Shown here piece by piece: positions 1-10,112 of a DNA stretch of 64,000 bases (position 1 is the first letter of the stretch; the number at the start of each line of letters is the position of its first letter). A model generated the notes under the pieces. It saw only the letters and a list, made by a program, of their open reading frames with translations. It was not told where the DNA came from and searched no databases. The stretch is taken from NCBI GenBank assembly GCA_003439945.1, contig QVRM01002212.1:35274-99273 (forward strand), written 5' to 3'. A program made the position numbers and the translations under genes. Source of the DNA: Dermanyssus gallinae (Eukaryota; Arthropoda; Arachnida; Mesostigmata; Dermanyssidae).

Positions 1-1560
1 CACTATTCCCCCGGAGTTAAGTCTGGGGCGTTCTGGTCTCATGTACGTCGGGCACGAATTTACACCTCTCGATTGTAATCGGCAATAATAAGGTTAAAAA
101 CAGCAGCAACAACAACATCGCCTGTTGTTTCCTTATTGTTGTTGGCCGCCCCTCAGCTTGAGGGAATTCCATTTTTGTAACCATAATATAATGTCCAAGG
201 AAGCTAGTTTTGCTAGACTTGCATGGTTCCTGCCTTTTCAAGTAGCGGTGAGACGAAACGTCTGCAGGCAGCGAAATGAGACAAATAGCACAAATGTGGT
301 GAATAGAATACTACTTTTCCTCGTTGTCGCTGTCCTTAACGTGTAACGTTGCCGACGTGGGTCGTACGCGAGGGCCTGCGAGAAGGGTGACAGCAGGAGA
401 CGTTGCCATCTCTGTCTGTTTTCGTTGTTTGGGGTGCCGTGCTATACTAATATATATTCACGAATTCACCGTGTTTGTTTTGTCTCAGCTGTCTCATTCA
501 TTTCTCCGCGCGGCGTGGTCCTTACATTCTGTTTGTTTCCGGGTAAGACCATCCCGCAATTTCTATTCAGTTACGCAGTGCACACTCGAAGCTGCTTATT
601 ATGAAAAATGACGCCACCACAATGCTCCGAGCGACATGGGCCAATCTACCTGGCTCACCACAAATGTTGCTGCTTCTGCTATTGTTGCAGCAGCAGCAGC
701 AACACCATCTGTATGTAGCACTCTCACTTAGCTCACCTGCGCGAGCAGTGCGAGCTGACTCAGTGTTGTTGCCGATGTTGTAGTTGGTGACGTTATGTGA
801 CAGTTTGACATGCGCCAAAGCACGTACGATTAATATTAATCATACTACGGCTACCAACCGCTAACTGCACTAGTACGGTTTGTCTCTTGCTGTTAGTAGT
901 AGACAAACTAGTATATTCTATTAGCATGCTCGTTTGATTATATCTAACTGGTGGAAACACCGCATAAAAGGCTCAATTTCATGATATGCGTGGCGGCGCG
1001 CGCGAGGGGACCGGCAATGACGCAGGGGAACGGCACCGCAGTCGAAATTTTCAAGCAAGTAAAGCCAACAAGAGATCAGACATTACTACAGTTCCTGCTA
1101 GCACCATGAAAAATGACAGCCAACGTAAATCATCTTCTGCGACTACCCTGGTCTAAGGCTGCTGCACAAAAATATCCACAGATCTAATGTGCAAAGCAAT
1201 TGTATTTTCTTCGAAGCTCCCGAATAGCTGACGTGACTGACGTGTTCTTAAGCGAGCCAAGTGAATCTTTTTGGGGTTTATGGGCATCATACCCTCCACC
1301 TAGCGCGATTGCAAGAGACAGAGCAATCGCACATGTCAATAGCGAATCAGTACAAGTGACATATGCGGCATTGTCGTTCTTTAGAGAAGCCATACATGAG
1401 CTAGTCCCGTCTACACAACGTAGAGGATCCTCCTGCATCGCTGAGTCTTAGTGGAGTTAGTAGTGTTTGGTGCTTAGCTTCGGCGACCCTGCGAATCAAA
1501 ATGGGGACTATAGGTCATGCCGGCATTTAACAGACGACTTGACGCCATCGTCATTTTAAA
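1..1560. other. No recognised gene; low-complexity CAG/TTG stretch
   Basis: No exon of a known family was seen here. Around 601-783 there is a plus-strand ORF with a leucine run followed by a glutamine run, which superficially resembles a signal peptide. It has no good donor site in the phase needed to join the Shisa-like exon at 3931. A GTAAGA donor-like site at 543 also does not give the needed phase from any start I could find. Confidence 0.4.
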
Positions 1561-2050
1561 TTATCTTACTCGCCTCTTCTATGTGGTGCATCCGGCTGGG
1601 TCACTTTGCAGATAGACGCAACCCCGCGCAGGGTTTTGCCAAAGGTGCGGGAAGAGTAGCCGAAAAGAAAAAAGAACACCCGAAATGCGAGAACTGCAAC
1701 GGTGCTTATGCCGCCAGAGCAGACACCCCCTGCCCTCTTATCGCCCAACATCGCGAGAAGACTAGAGCAATTGTGTAATCGCGAATGCATATTTCGCGAA
1801 CAGACGCAGACCTATAGCCCTGTCGTTTCAATCAATGAGAAATTGAGAGAAATTGTCCTCCCTAGACCAACGAAGATTCATGCGACTAAATTAATCGAGC
1901 CCCAGATAGCAATGTATAGAGAACAACACCTAACAGATGGCTCACAAACGTCGATTTACGGACAAATACGAGCTCGGGGACCTTGGTCGTTGGTAGAGAT
2001 TGTCGTTCGCGTCGCACCGTCATGGCGTAATCAATCTAGCATAAGCTAGC
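1560..2050 (+). mobile_element. LINE ORF1 (gag-like) zinc-knuckle remnant
   Basis: The frame over 1581-1778 reads like the C-terminal zinc-knuckle part of a jockey/R1-type ORF1. It has a GH-F doublet (LGHFAD), then a KCENCNGAYAA block followed by CP, which matches the common pattern KCxNCxGxHxAxxxxCP of retroelement gag proteins. These knuckles bind the element's RNA. A second open frame, 1702-2049, overlaps it and continues downstream without a recognisable domain. The region is short and broken, so it is a dead fragment. The knuckle reading is moderately sure; the clade is not. Confidence 0.45.
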
Positions 2051-2129
2051 ACACACAATAGCACGAACATTCATATGCGCTACTCAAGGTCGATGTCATC
2101 CTATGTATCTCAGACATCTAGCTTGTGGA

Positions 2130-2400
2130 TACTACCGCCGCTTCCTTTGCCTAGGCATATGAAGTGTCTAGTCATGATGTCCCCCCTAAACTGTGTCTGA
2201 TGTCTAGACTATGATCTCATCGCAGGCGACCCTAAGATGGTGCTAGATGCCATCTGACAGGTGGCCGAGTTTCAGAAAACCAGCTAGGTCTAACGCTAAA
2301 TGTAGCCAAGTGTGAATATTTTTCTGCTAAGCTTTCTGGCAATGACAGAGAATGCTACATTTACCCATCTGCGATCTATTCTACTGGGCTGTAAATATTT
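2130..2400 (+). mobile_element. R2-like LINE reverse-transcriptase fragment
   Basis: Across frameshifts the plus strand gives an AGDPKMVLDAI segment followed by LTLNVAKCEYF. These correspond to the palm segment after the catalytic D-D motif and the GLxLNxxKCE motif of reverse transcriptase. The same pair of motifs occurs in the better-preserved copy near 59440-59530, so both appear to be one family. Stops and shifts show it is inactive. Sequence 2400-2720 continues open but is unrecognised. Confidence 0.45.
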
Positions 2401-2719
2401 GATGAACGCAGCGTCAAAATGTGCGAATTGCCCCTAAGCCGCGCGAGTGGTAGCGATGGCGCTAGAGACATACGAGACGTATCAGAAACTATGAACGACA
2501 ACCGATCGGCTGTGACTCATTGGCGCATACAGCAATACTTTCCTCGTTACAAAGAGGAGTGCTCCGGACATCCCATTGGATTCGCGAATTGCCTACATAC
2601 TCAGAATGGCGACTCTACTGACGCTATAATTTTAGTGGAAAAAAATAAATGACCTGTCCACTGGCATGCTCAAAGGCTTCCTAAACGAGAACTATTGCCA
2701 GCAATCAATCTGATTTTCT

Positions 2720-3577
2720 GACCTCAAATGGAGGACTTGCTACATCGAATTCACCGAGCAAGGTAGCCTAGTGTAAAAGTATTGTTCTCGGAAGATCGAT
2801 AGTTCAAATCCTGAGCCGGCCTTGCCTTAAAATGTTTTTTTATGGTTTTCATGGCGTTCAATTTAGACAAAGTGTATGTCAAACTAGGGATTTCTCCGGT
2901 GTGTAAATGAAAGAGATGGTGCAGTACCATACTAACCTTGGAAAATGTCTTCCTATTTTCTGACAAAAAAATAATACCCATAATAATATTTAAAATAATA
3001 ATATTCATCATCAGATTCTAAATAATATAATAATATTCTACAGATATAGATTGTTTGATTTGTATATAGCTGGCAGATTTTCGTAAACATAGTAAGCGTC
3101 CTTTCTACAGCGTAGCTCGATGATGCGAATGATCATAATGGCTTTGTTAATAAAAATAAGCATAATTACAACGACTATGCATACACATGGCTATGCATTC
3201 AACACATAACATTGTTAGCCTATTACAAAACGGCATAAACCACGCTTACCGCTCATTCAACCGCTCATAATCTAGGACGGGGACAAGGTAGCTTACGTAT
3301 CAGACCGACGCGGAGGTCCCGCTAATGCACGGGCGGGAAGAAGGCGCGTATTCGCGTGCGAATCAAGTTCAATTTAGTGATCCTCTTTAAGCGATGGGTT
3401 GCCGCGTCAGACAAGTCAACGTAATGCGCATACATTTTTCTGAAACCGTCTTCTCGGGACGGCAAATGGATCTAAATTCAGTAATTTCTCATTGAGCCTA
3501 AAGTCTCCATAATTACATATTTTCAACATTTTTAACAATTAAGGGCATTTTGCAGAAAAAGCTAACGCCCGTGTCTG

Positions 3578-3581
<4 letters not shown>
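2720..3581. other. AT-rich non-coding stretch
   Basis: No exon, RNA gene or recognisable transposon seen. It is AT-rich, with ATAATATT repeats around 2980-3030. Confidence 0.4.

Positions 3582-3621
<40 letters not shown>
3582..3621. repeat. (TA)n microsatellite
   Basis: About 20 TA units. It directly follows, in minus-strand orientation, the LINE 3' terminus at 3622-3685 and looks like that element's tail or target. Confidence 0.95.
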
Positions 3622-3624
<3 letters not shown>

Positions 3625-3685
3625 GATGATTTCTGAATAATTTACAATACGTTTGCACACTCGGCAGTGCTCGCCTTTTATATAT
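3622..3685 (-). mobile_element. Ultra-short LINE 3'-terminus copy
   Basis: On the minus strand this reads GGCGAGCACTGCCGAGTGTG and continues to a TAATAAA-like AT end before a (TA)n tract. The same ~60 bp terminus occurs at 4189-4252 and at the end of the longer fragment 38340-38690. It is therefore best explained as an extremely 5'-truncated copy of one LINE family. Confidence 0.6.
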
Positions 3686-3783
3686 AAATATAGCACATGT
3701 ATACGTATATATACACATGTGCAGTCGGACCAGTGGCCACATTGGAACACCGCAATTGAGATCGCTGGATGGCTGTTAAGTCC

Positions 3784-3798
3784 TATATATATATATAT

Positions 3799-3892
<94 letters not shown>
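3784..3892. repeat. (TA)n microsatellite, long
   Basis: About 108 bp of nearly pure TA with one G interruption near 3800. It ends about 38 bp before the 3' splice site of the Shisa-like exon, so it lies next to that intron's branch-point region. Confidence 0.95.
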
Positions 3893-3895
<3 letters not shown>

Positions 3896-3930
3896 CTCTG
3901 CTCTTTTCCAATCGTTCTTTGATCTTGTAG

Positions 3931-4105
3931 TGCTGAACGATGCGCCGTACTGTGCAGATTATACGGACGTATCCGGCAAGACTTTGCCCGGCTTTGAGTG
4001 TCCTTCAGTTGTGGGTGTTAGAGTAATCTGCTGCGGCCAAACGACCTCGCCGCACTGTTGCAAGGACTTCAGCGATCGTGCCCCGCCGGAGCATCTACGA
4101 AACAT
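3931..4105 (+). CDS. Shisa-like gene, cysteine-rich ectodomain exon
   Basis: The acceptor is a pyrimidine-rich tract ending CTTGTAG before 3931. The donor is GTGAGT at 4106. The exon starts with the last two bases of a codon and ends with the first two (AT). It encodes 57 full codons with six cysteines in Shisa spacing. The frame upstream stays open into the (TA)n tract, but the acceptor is strong, so the earlier reading is probably intron. Confidence 0.8.
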
Positions 4106-4293
4106 GTGAGTAGCAATTTAAGGCAGCATAGATGACATATATTGATTTGTATACACATTTATGCATGCGTATATATATATATATATAAAGGCGAGCACTG
4201 CCGAGTGTGCAAATGTATTGTAAATGATTAATTAACATTATCTATATGTATGTATGTATATATATAGATATATATATATATATATATATATAT

Positions 4294-4334
<41 letters not shown>

Positions 4335-5218
4335 TTTCCTTCTATTGCTGAGCAAGTAAGATATTTAAAGATATTCCTAACTCACTTCAGCTTGCGTCTG
4401 CTAGTGAGGTGACCGTGTGGCTACAACCACGCTGCCATGATTTCTCTGCACATAGCCTGTTACACTATATACAAATACCTGCCTTATGGAAACCCTTAAT
4501 TCTTATATATGTCTACTCCTCTTATTATAGTGTTTTCTCTTTTCCAGTTTGAGTCTAGCTTTGTCCCACGTTGTATAAGTGTACAGTCTATACTAGTCAT
4601 TGTCGTCCTATTTTGTTTAATAAACGTAAACTACTCCCCCTTTATTCGCAATAAATGCCCTTTCTATTCTGTTCTGAACTGGAAGTACGCTGGGTTTCTG
4701 ATTAAGTGCAAAGTTCAGAGTGCAAATACCGTTCCGTAGGAGAGATTGGCTCGCAAATAAAAAGAGACGATTCTATTTGCAGAGGGTTGTAAGCCCATTA
4801 CTTATGACCGAAATGCAGGTTTGAATGGCCGAGTGTTCCCTCACAGTAGCTGAACGCCATGCGATGCTATTTTCATATCGAATAGGGCTAGTACTACTTT
4901 ATATAAAAGCACCTCCAGGCTCTTAAGTTTCGTTGACACGATCAGTGTTCTGAGATTGGCTGGAAAGGTTTCGTCTGAAAGGGGCCGTGTGATCAGCTCA
5001 AGTATGTGAATCTATTTACATACTTTAGCTCCTGCCCAGAAGGTCCGAGTGAGTCGCTCTTTGCTAGTTGCCTGTGCGTCTGAATGGTTTTGGTCTTTCG
5101 CGTAGTGATCTCGAGAGCGATTTCCTTCAACTAATCGGTCAGCGTGACTAACGCCCTGCTGCAGGTGACCCTGCTGCCGCTGCAGACTACTAGGTCATCC
5201 GTGTATATGATGATCCGG

Positions 5219-5262
<44 letters not shown>

Positions 5263-7681
5263 TGTGTTGTTTAAACCACGCTTAGCTTGTGCTTTCAACT
5301 GGCTATGCCCGAGGCTTGTTCCCTAACGAAACGTGGTGTAGTTGTATCAAACGACCAAAAATTCAGAGAACGCATTGCGCAGGTGGTGCCGTCGGCATCC
5401 GCCATCTGCAATCTATCGATAAGGACATTCACTCTAAAGGGCGTTAGCTACTATTCGAAAATGCAGAATACGCTTATCGTATCAACGCGTTGCACAGTTC
5501 TGCTGTACGGGCGCCAAGTCAATGAGGTGATACAGCTGCTTTTGGAGAAAGTCGCCGTCCATATTCATACTGTTGTTGGTGCACGTCGTTGCTGGTGGTG
5601 ATCGAAGTGCAACGTGAAAGAGCGTTATAAATGATCTGTCTTCTTGGCGAGTGGTTCGTCCGGCGAGTAGATACTTTGTTTTTTTTTTTTTAATAAAGCG
5701 CTATTGAATTGAATATATACATGCTTTTTCCAACCTGGCCGATTGTAGTCCATTCAGGCAGTCAGCTTGCCTAAAATGGAAACTATGAAAACCGATTTAA
5801 AAGGTGCCGGTCATATTTACGATTACCTAAATGCAAGACCGGGGAAATTGCTACTGAGCTACCTTGCACGATAAAAAACAAATATGTATAACCTTGACAT
5901 TGCTGTACGTGTAAACCACGTCATTTATATGGCTGTATAGAGCCGTATTGACGATGATGATGATGATGACCCTGGGTGTTCGATGGTGCTCATAGACTTT
6001 CGATCTATTTGGGTCGACGTTTCATATGCTGGTAACGCCATTCTGATTGAACACGTTGTCTAAAAAGTAAAAGTAAAGTGTAAAGTTTAGTTGGCCATCT
6101 AAGAGCCTTGATCAATATGGCGTCATATATCTATAGCGAGGCATGCCCACGCACGTGTATTTGTATGCGCGTATACGCAATGAATGAAGTGATGAGATAA
6201 GATGACTGTTCTTCTGACTGGCGATACAGTTGCAGTATAGGAAGTAGTAGTTGTATGCCATTATCTAAGCCAATGGTATCTTAGCCATTGGTGGGGTAAC
6301 TGCCATTTATGCGTACAATGTCTCTGTTCACCCCCTTCAACCTTAACTCTCCCATCTCCCCCAGCACAGCATGCTGATCCTTTCACTATCTTCATAGAAA
6401 GCAAGTGGGGACAGGGGAGCTATTGACGCTTCCACTGCAGCAGTATGATGACGTGATTAGCAATGATTACCATAGAGGTCCATACAACTAATAGCAAGTA
6501 AGCAATACAATAGTAATAGTAGTAGTAATAGCTCTTAGAATAGTTCACTATAACAGTTGTAGGAAGTCGTTTTGAGACGTTGTTCCGAGGTAGAAGTTAC
6601 TTGAAGTCCGTGTGTTGATCGGTCGTCTGTTCGCTTGTGTTGGCCTGTAGTGGTCGTATGATTAGCGATAGGCCTATCGTAGAGCTAACGATACAACTAG
6701 TTTTCGTCTAGTACACTATGGTAGATTAGTCGAATAGTAGAGCAGTTAGAAGGCGTAATGGTAGTACATTTAGTCGGTAATGTATTTCCATTTAAAACGT
6801 GCTTTAATGCTGACGCAATTGCTGTTCACAACGCGTACGTAATAATAGTTGTTTTTGGCAAGCTAAAGTTATAAGCACGTGTGTGGATAAATGAGACAAT
6901 ATTCGATATCACGATGCACAGTGGTTGAACCACGAAAACGAATGCGTCTCCGAACAATCAATGTCTCTTCGAACTCCTCTTCCTCCTCACAGTAAGTACA
7001 CACGTGTTAGCAGTACATAAGCCATAGTACATGTGATGTAGTAAATATTGTCCCGTAAGATTTTCAGTCGCTGCACGTACAGTTCGCAGTTGCTGTACTT
7101 AGAGTTGACACTGCGGCAGCGAAGTTTATTAGAGGAAGAGAGAGATGTCGTTTTCGGCTGCTACTCGCGCATTGCGGCAGTTCGGCATTCAAATATAGAT
7201 AGCCGCCCAGCTGGGCGTCAACTGATAGGTGAGTCGCCTTGCTTAGCTAGCTTAGAAAACACAATTTTTTAAGAGTATTTTTAATTCGAGACTATACTAT
7301 CCGTCTCCTACGAGCTTGGAATCGCCGCGAGGCATTCTTTTCACACCCCACAACAGGACCGAACATGTTGAGACATCTAGGGCTTCTCCCAATAATCGTT
7401 GTGGCAGCTTGCTCGCCGACTATCAGCCGGCTGGTATCGTCGTCGATTCCTAGTGAGCATCGCTCAAAGTGCCAACTAGCTGGGTCGCGTCACCTCCCCG
7501 AGACACTGAACCGATCCCAATAAATTGTAGCTGAAGGTTCCAACCTCATTGGCATCGAGCCGCTGCGTGCGTCTGTTCTGAGAGCGCCACCAGTTGTGAT
7601 GACGTGACAACGTCGGTCTCGAGATGAGATCAATTCAAGACCAACTTACCGGCTTTGCAAAACCGAGTCAATCGCCGTCTT

Positions 7682-7719
<38 letters not shown>

Positions 7720-8420
7720 ATGAATCGCGTATGTAAATGCCGTGTAGGCCTCGTGAGATACCTGTGCAATTAGACAGTCTGCGACAAAGTGTCAACGTGT
7801 GTTTAAAGTGTCAAGAAGGCGTGTATTTCCATAGCAGAATAATTTCGTAACACCACTTAATGCGCGCAGTCCAGGAAAAATGCAATGAAGGGACTAGGGG
7901 GCAGTGAAGCAGGGGGAACGCAAATGGTAGGCCCATCAGTGAATTCCGCACATAAAGCATGTAGCCAAGTTATTCCTCCATTTGTATGTGTATATATGTA
8001 TATAAATGCGCGCCCATAAAATGTGAACGATAAATATTTAGGCTAACTACTTAGATCTAGGGTGCAGCACACCGGTTCTTGGTTTATTAAATACGTGTTG
8101 TTAAAATATATGCTTATATACAGGCGTACAAACATAGACATTTATTGCTAACAACATTCTGCTGTAGGGAATTTTTACGTCGGTAAAGCAATGGAAGAGC
8201 CGTTCTATGATGGAAACGATATCGCTGTGACGCAAGCGTGAATCCAAAACGTTGAAAGAGGACTCAATTAGTATCGTAGGCAGCAAAAGATAAATTAGTT
8301 AATTATAGAACAAGCAGGCAAAAATCTGACACATAACCTTTTACGAGCGGGAAATGTTAACGATTACCATTGATGTGATTCCTTTTGGTGCATGGCCCTA
8401 TACACAAAAAAGGAAGAAAG

Positions 8421-8470
<50 letters not shown>

Positions 8471-10076
8471 GCTTTATACTCTCGTAGTTAGTTTCACTTG
8501 CAGTCCTTTGAAGTCTTGCAGCTTAACGTCGACCGGAACAAGTTGAAGAAAAATATAAATATAGCAAAGGCAATTAAATTTCGACAAGGGGGGAATTGGC
8601 TGGAATCGACGAACTTCGGTTGGATTTAAGAATAATAAATTGTATCACACTTCTCCTCTCTAGGAGTCATGTTTTCGTCTCGAGCTTTCAACGAACACGT
8701 GTCTGAATAGGAGAACAAAATGGTAGACATTGACCCGCTGTTTTACGAAACCCTTGCAATGACGTGTAGTTCGTGGAAGCGCTGAAATTATGAAAACAGA
8801 CACCTGATCGCACGATTTGCCGTGCATGGCTTCCACATGACGATCTGTCTTCGAAGTTCCATGAAATCGCTTCGTGGTGCTTGCGCAAACTCTGTGGGTG
8901 ACAGTGTGATTTATATCACCTACAACAATGCAATAGAACAGTTCTGTGGATTCGAGTTTTGGAACCGTGATGAATATACACAAATGCGAATGGGTGTTTC
9001 CCTCTACGCGCAATATGTTAACATAAGCTTTTACAGCTAAGTACAGATGCATGAATATGAGATATATTTCTCTCGCTGTCTCCGTATCCAGGTACCTGTG
9101 CTCCTCTTTTATGTTTTGTTTTTACTTGTAGCCGATGACTCGGGTGGTCTATTCTGGTGTTCAGCTGCATTGCCAAGTTTGAAATCGATGCCACTGCCTT
9201 CAAGCGTAGCCGCTTTGTCACCGCTACAAACGACCCTGTCTATCTAGTGTTGGTCGGTGGTTTGTTTTCACCGACCGTACCGTGCCTACACAGTCGTTCG
9301 GTTCAACTCGATGTTTTGACCCGCGCGTTTCGTCGTGTTATTTTCAGCGACCACGAAGCGTTGTTACTTCTAATCGGCGCGGTGGTGTCATGCGTCCTCT
9401 TCATCACAACAATCGTCGTTGCTTTATGCGTCATCTGCAAACGTCGCAGTCATACGCGACACAAGAGAGCACGCTCACACGGGTAAGTACGCTCTCTTAG
9501 CGTGTTTGTATCGACAATGGCTGGCGTCCGAAAGTAGACGCCAGCGGCTCTTTTGGCGGGGGGGGGTAGTTAGGCCATCGCATCTCACCCTGATCGAGGA
9601 ATCGCCGTCAATGCCTATGACCATCCTGATACATTCTGATTGTTTGATTTATTTATTATTTGCTTGAAATGTATACCTAAATACACATGACGCTAAGAGC
9701 TGCAGTATATATATATATATATATATATATACCTACGCATTCATATCATCAATTAGGCCTCATTACCTATTGAATATTTGCCGTCCATTTGGGACAACAT
9801 CTTCTTTGTGGTACCGACCTGGTCCTATCTAAGATTTGGTCCTATAGCTGGGGTCTCCGGGTCACTGGTCAAAATCTCAAAAAGTTATACAATCATTTAC
9901 AATATGTTCAATTAATTCATTCCCTAACACACAAGCGCGATATTCTGCACCTTCCCCCTGCCTAATTGTACCTCGTCGTATCGTTGTGTGCAACATCCCT
10001 GCCCTGGCAGCTGTCAATTGCCTTCTTGCTCTTAAATGATCGGATACCCATTTTACCCCGCTTATTTCTCGTTTTA

Positions 10077-10112
<36 letters not shown>

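Larger units (their letters stand above)
4106..9347 (+). other. Shisa-like intron, repeat-rich
   Basis: It contains TA tracts (4169-4188, 4256-4331, 5219-5259, 7684-7716, 8422-8467), a LINE 3' terminus and a CR1-like fragment with its tail. The stretch 7068-7228 is an open, exon-like segment between TTTTCAG and GTGAGT. Its phase does not fit the flanking coding exons, so it is not included in the gene model. Confidence 0.6.

Noticed and set aside
601..783. Leucine/glutamine-run ORF as the Shisa-like signal-peptide exon
   Set aside because: No donor in the required phase, and the hydrophobic and Gln runs come from a CTG/CAG repeat.
7068..7228. Exon-like open segment between TTTTCAG and GTGAGT inside the first Shisa-like intron
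   Set aside because: Its length (161 bp, remainder 2) would shift the frame between the flanking exons, which fit each other directly. No domain was seen.
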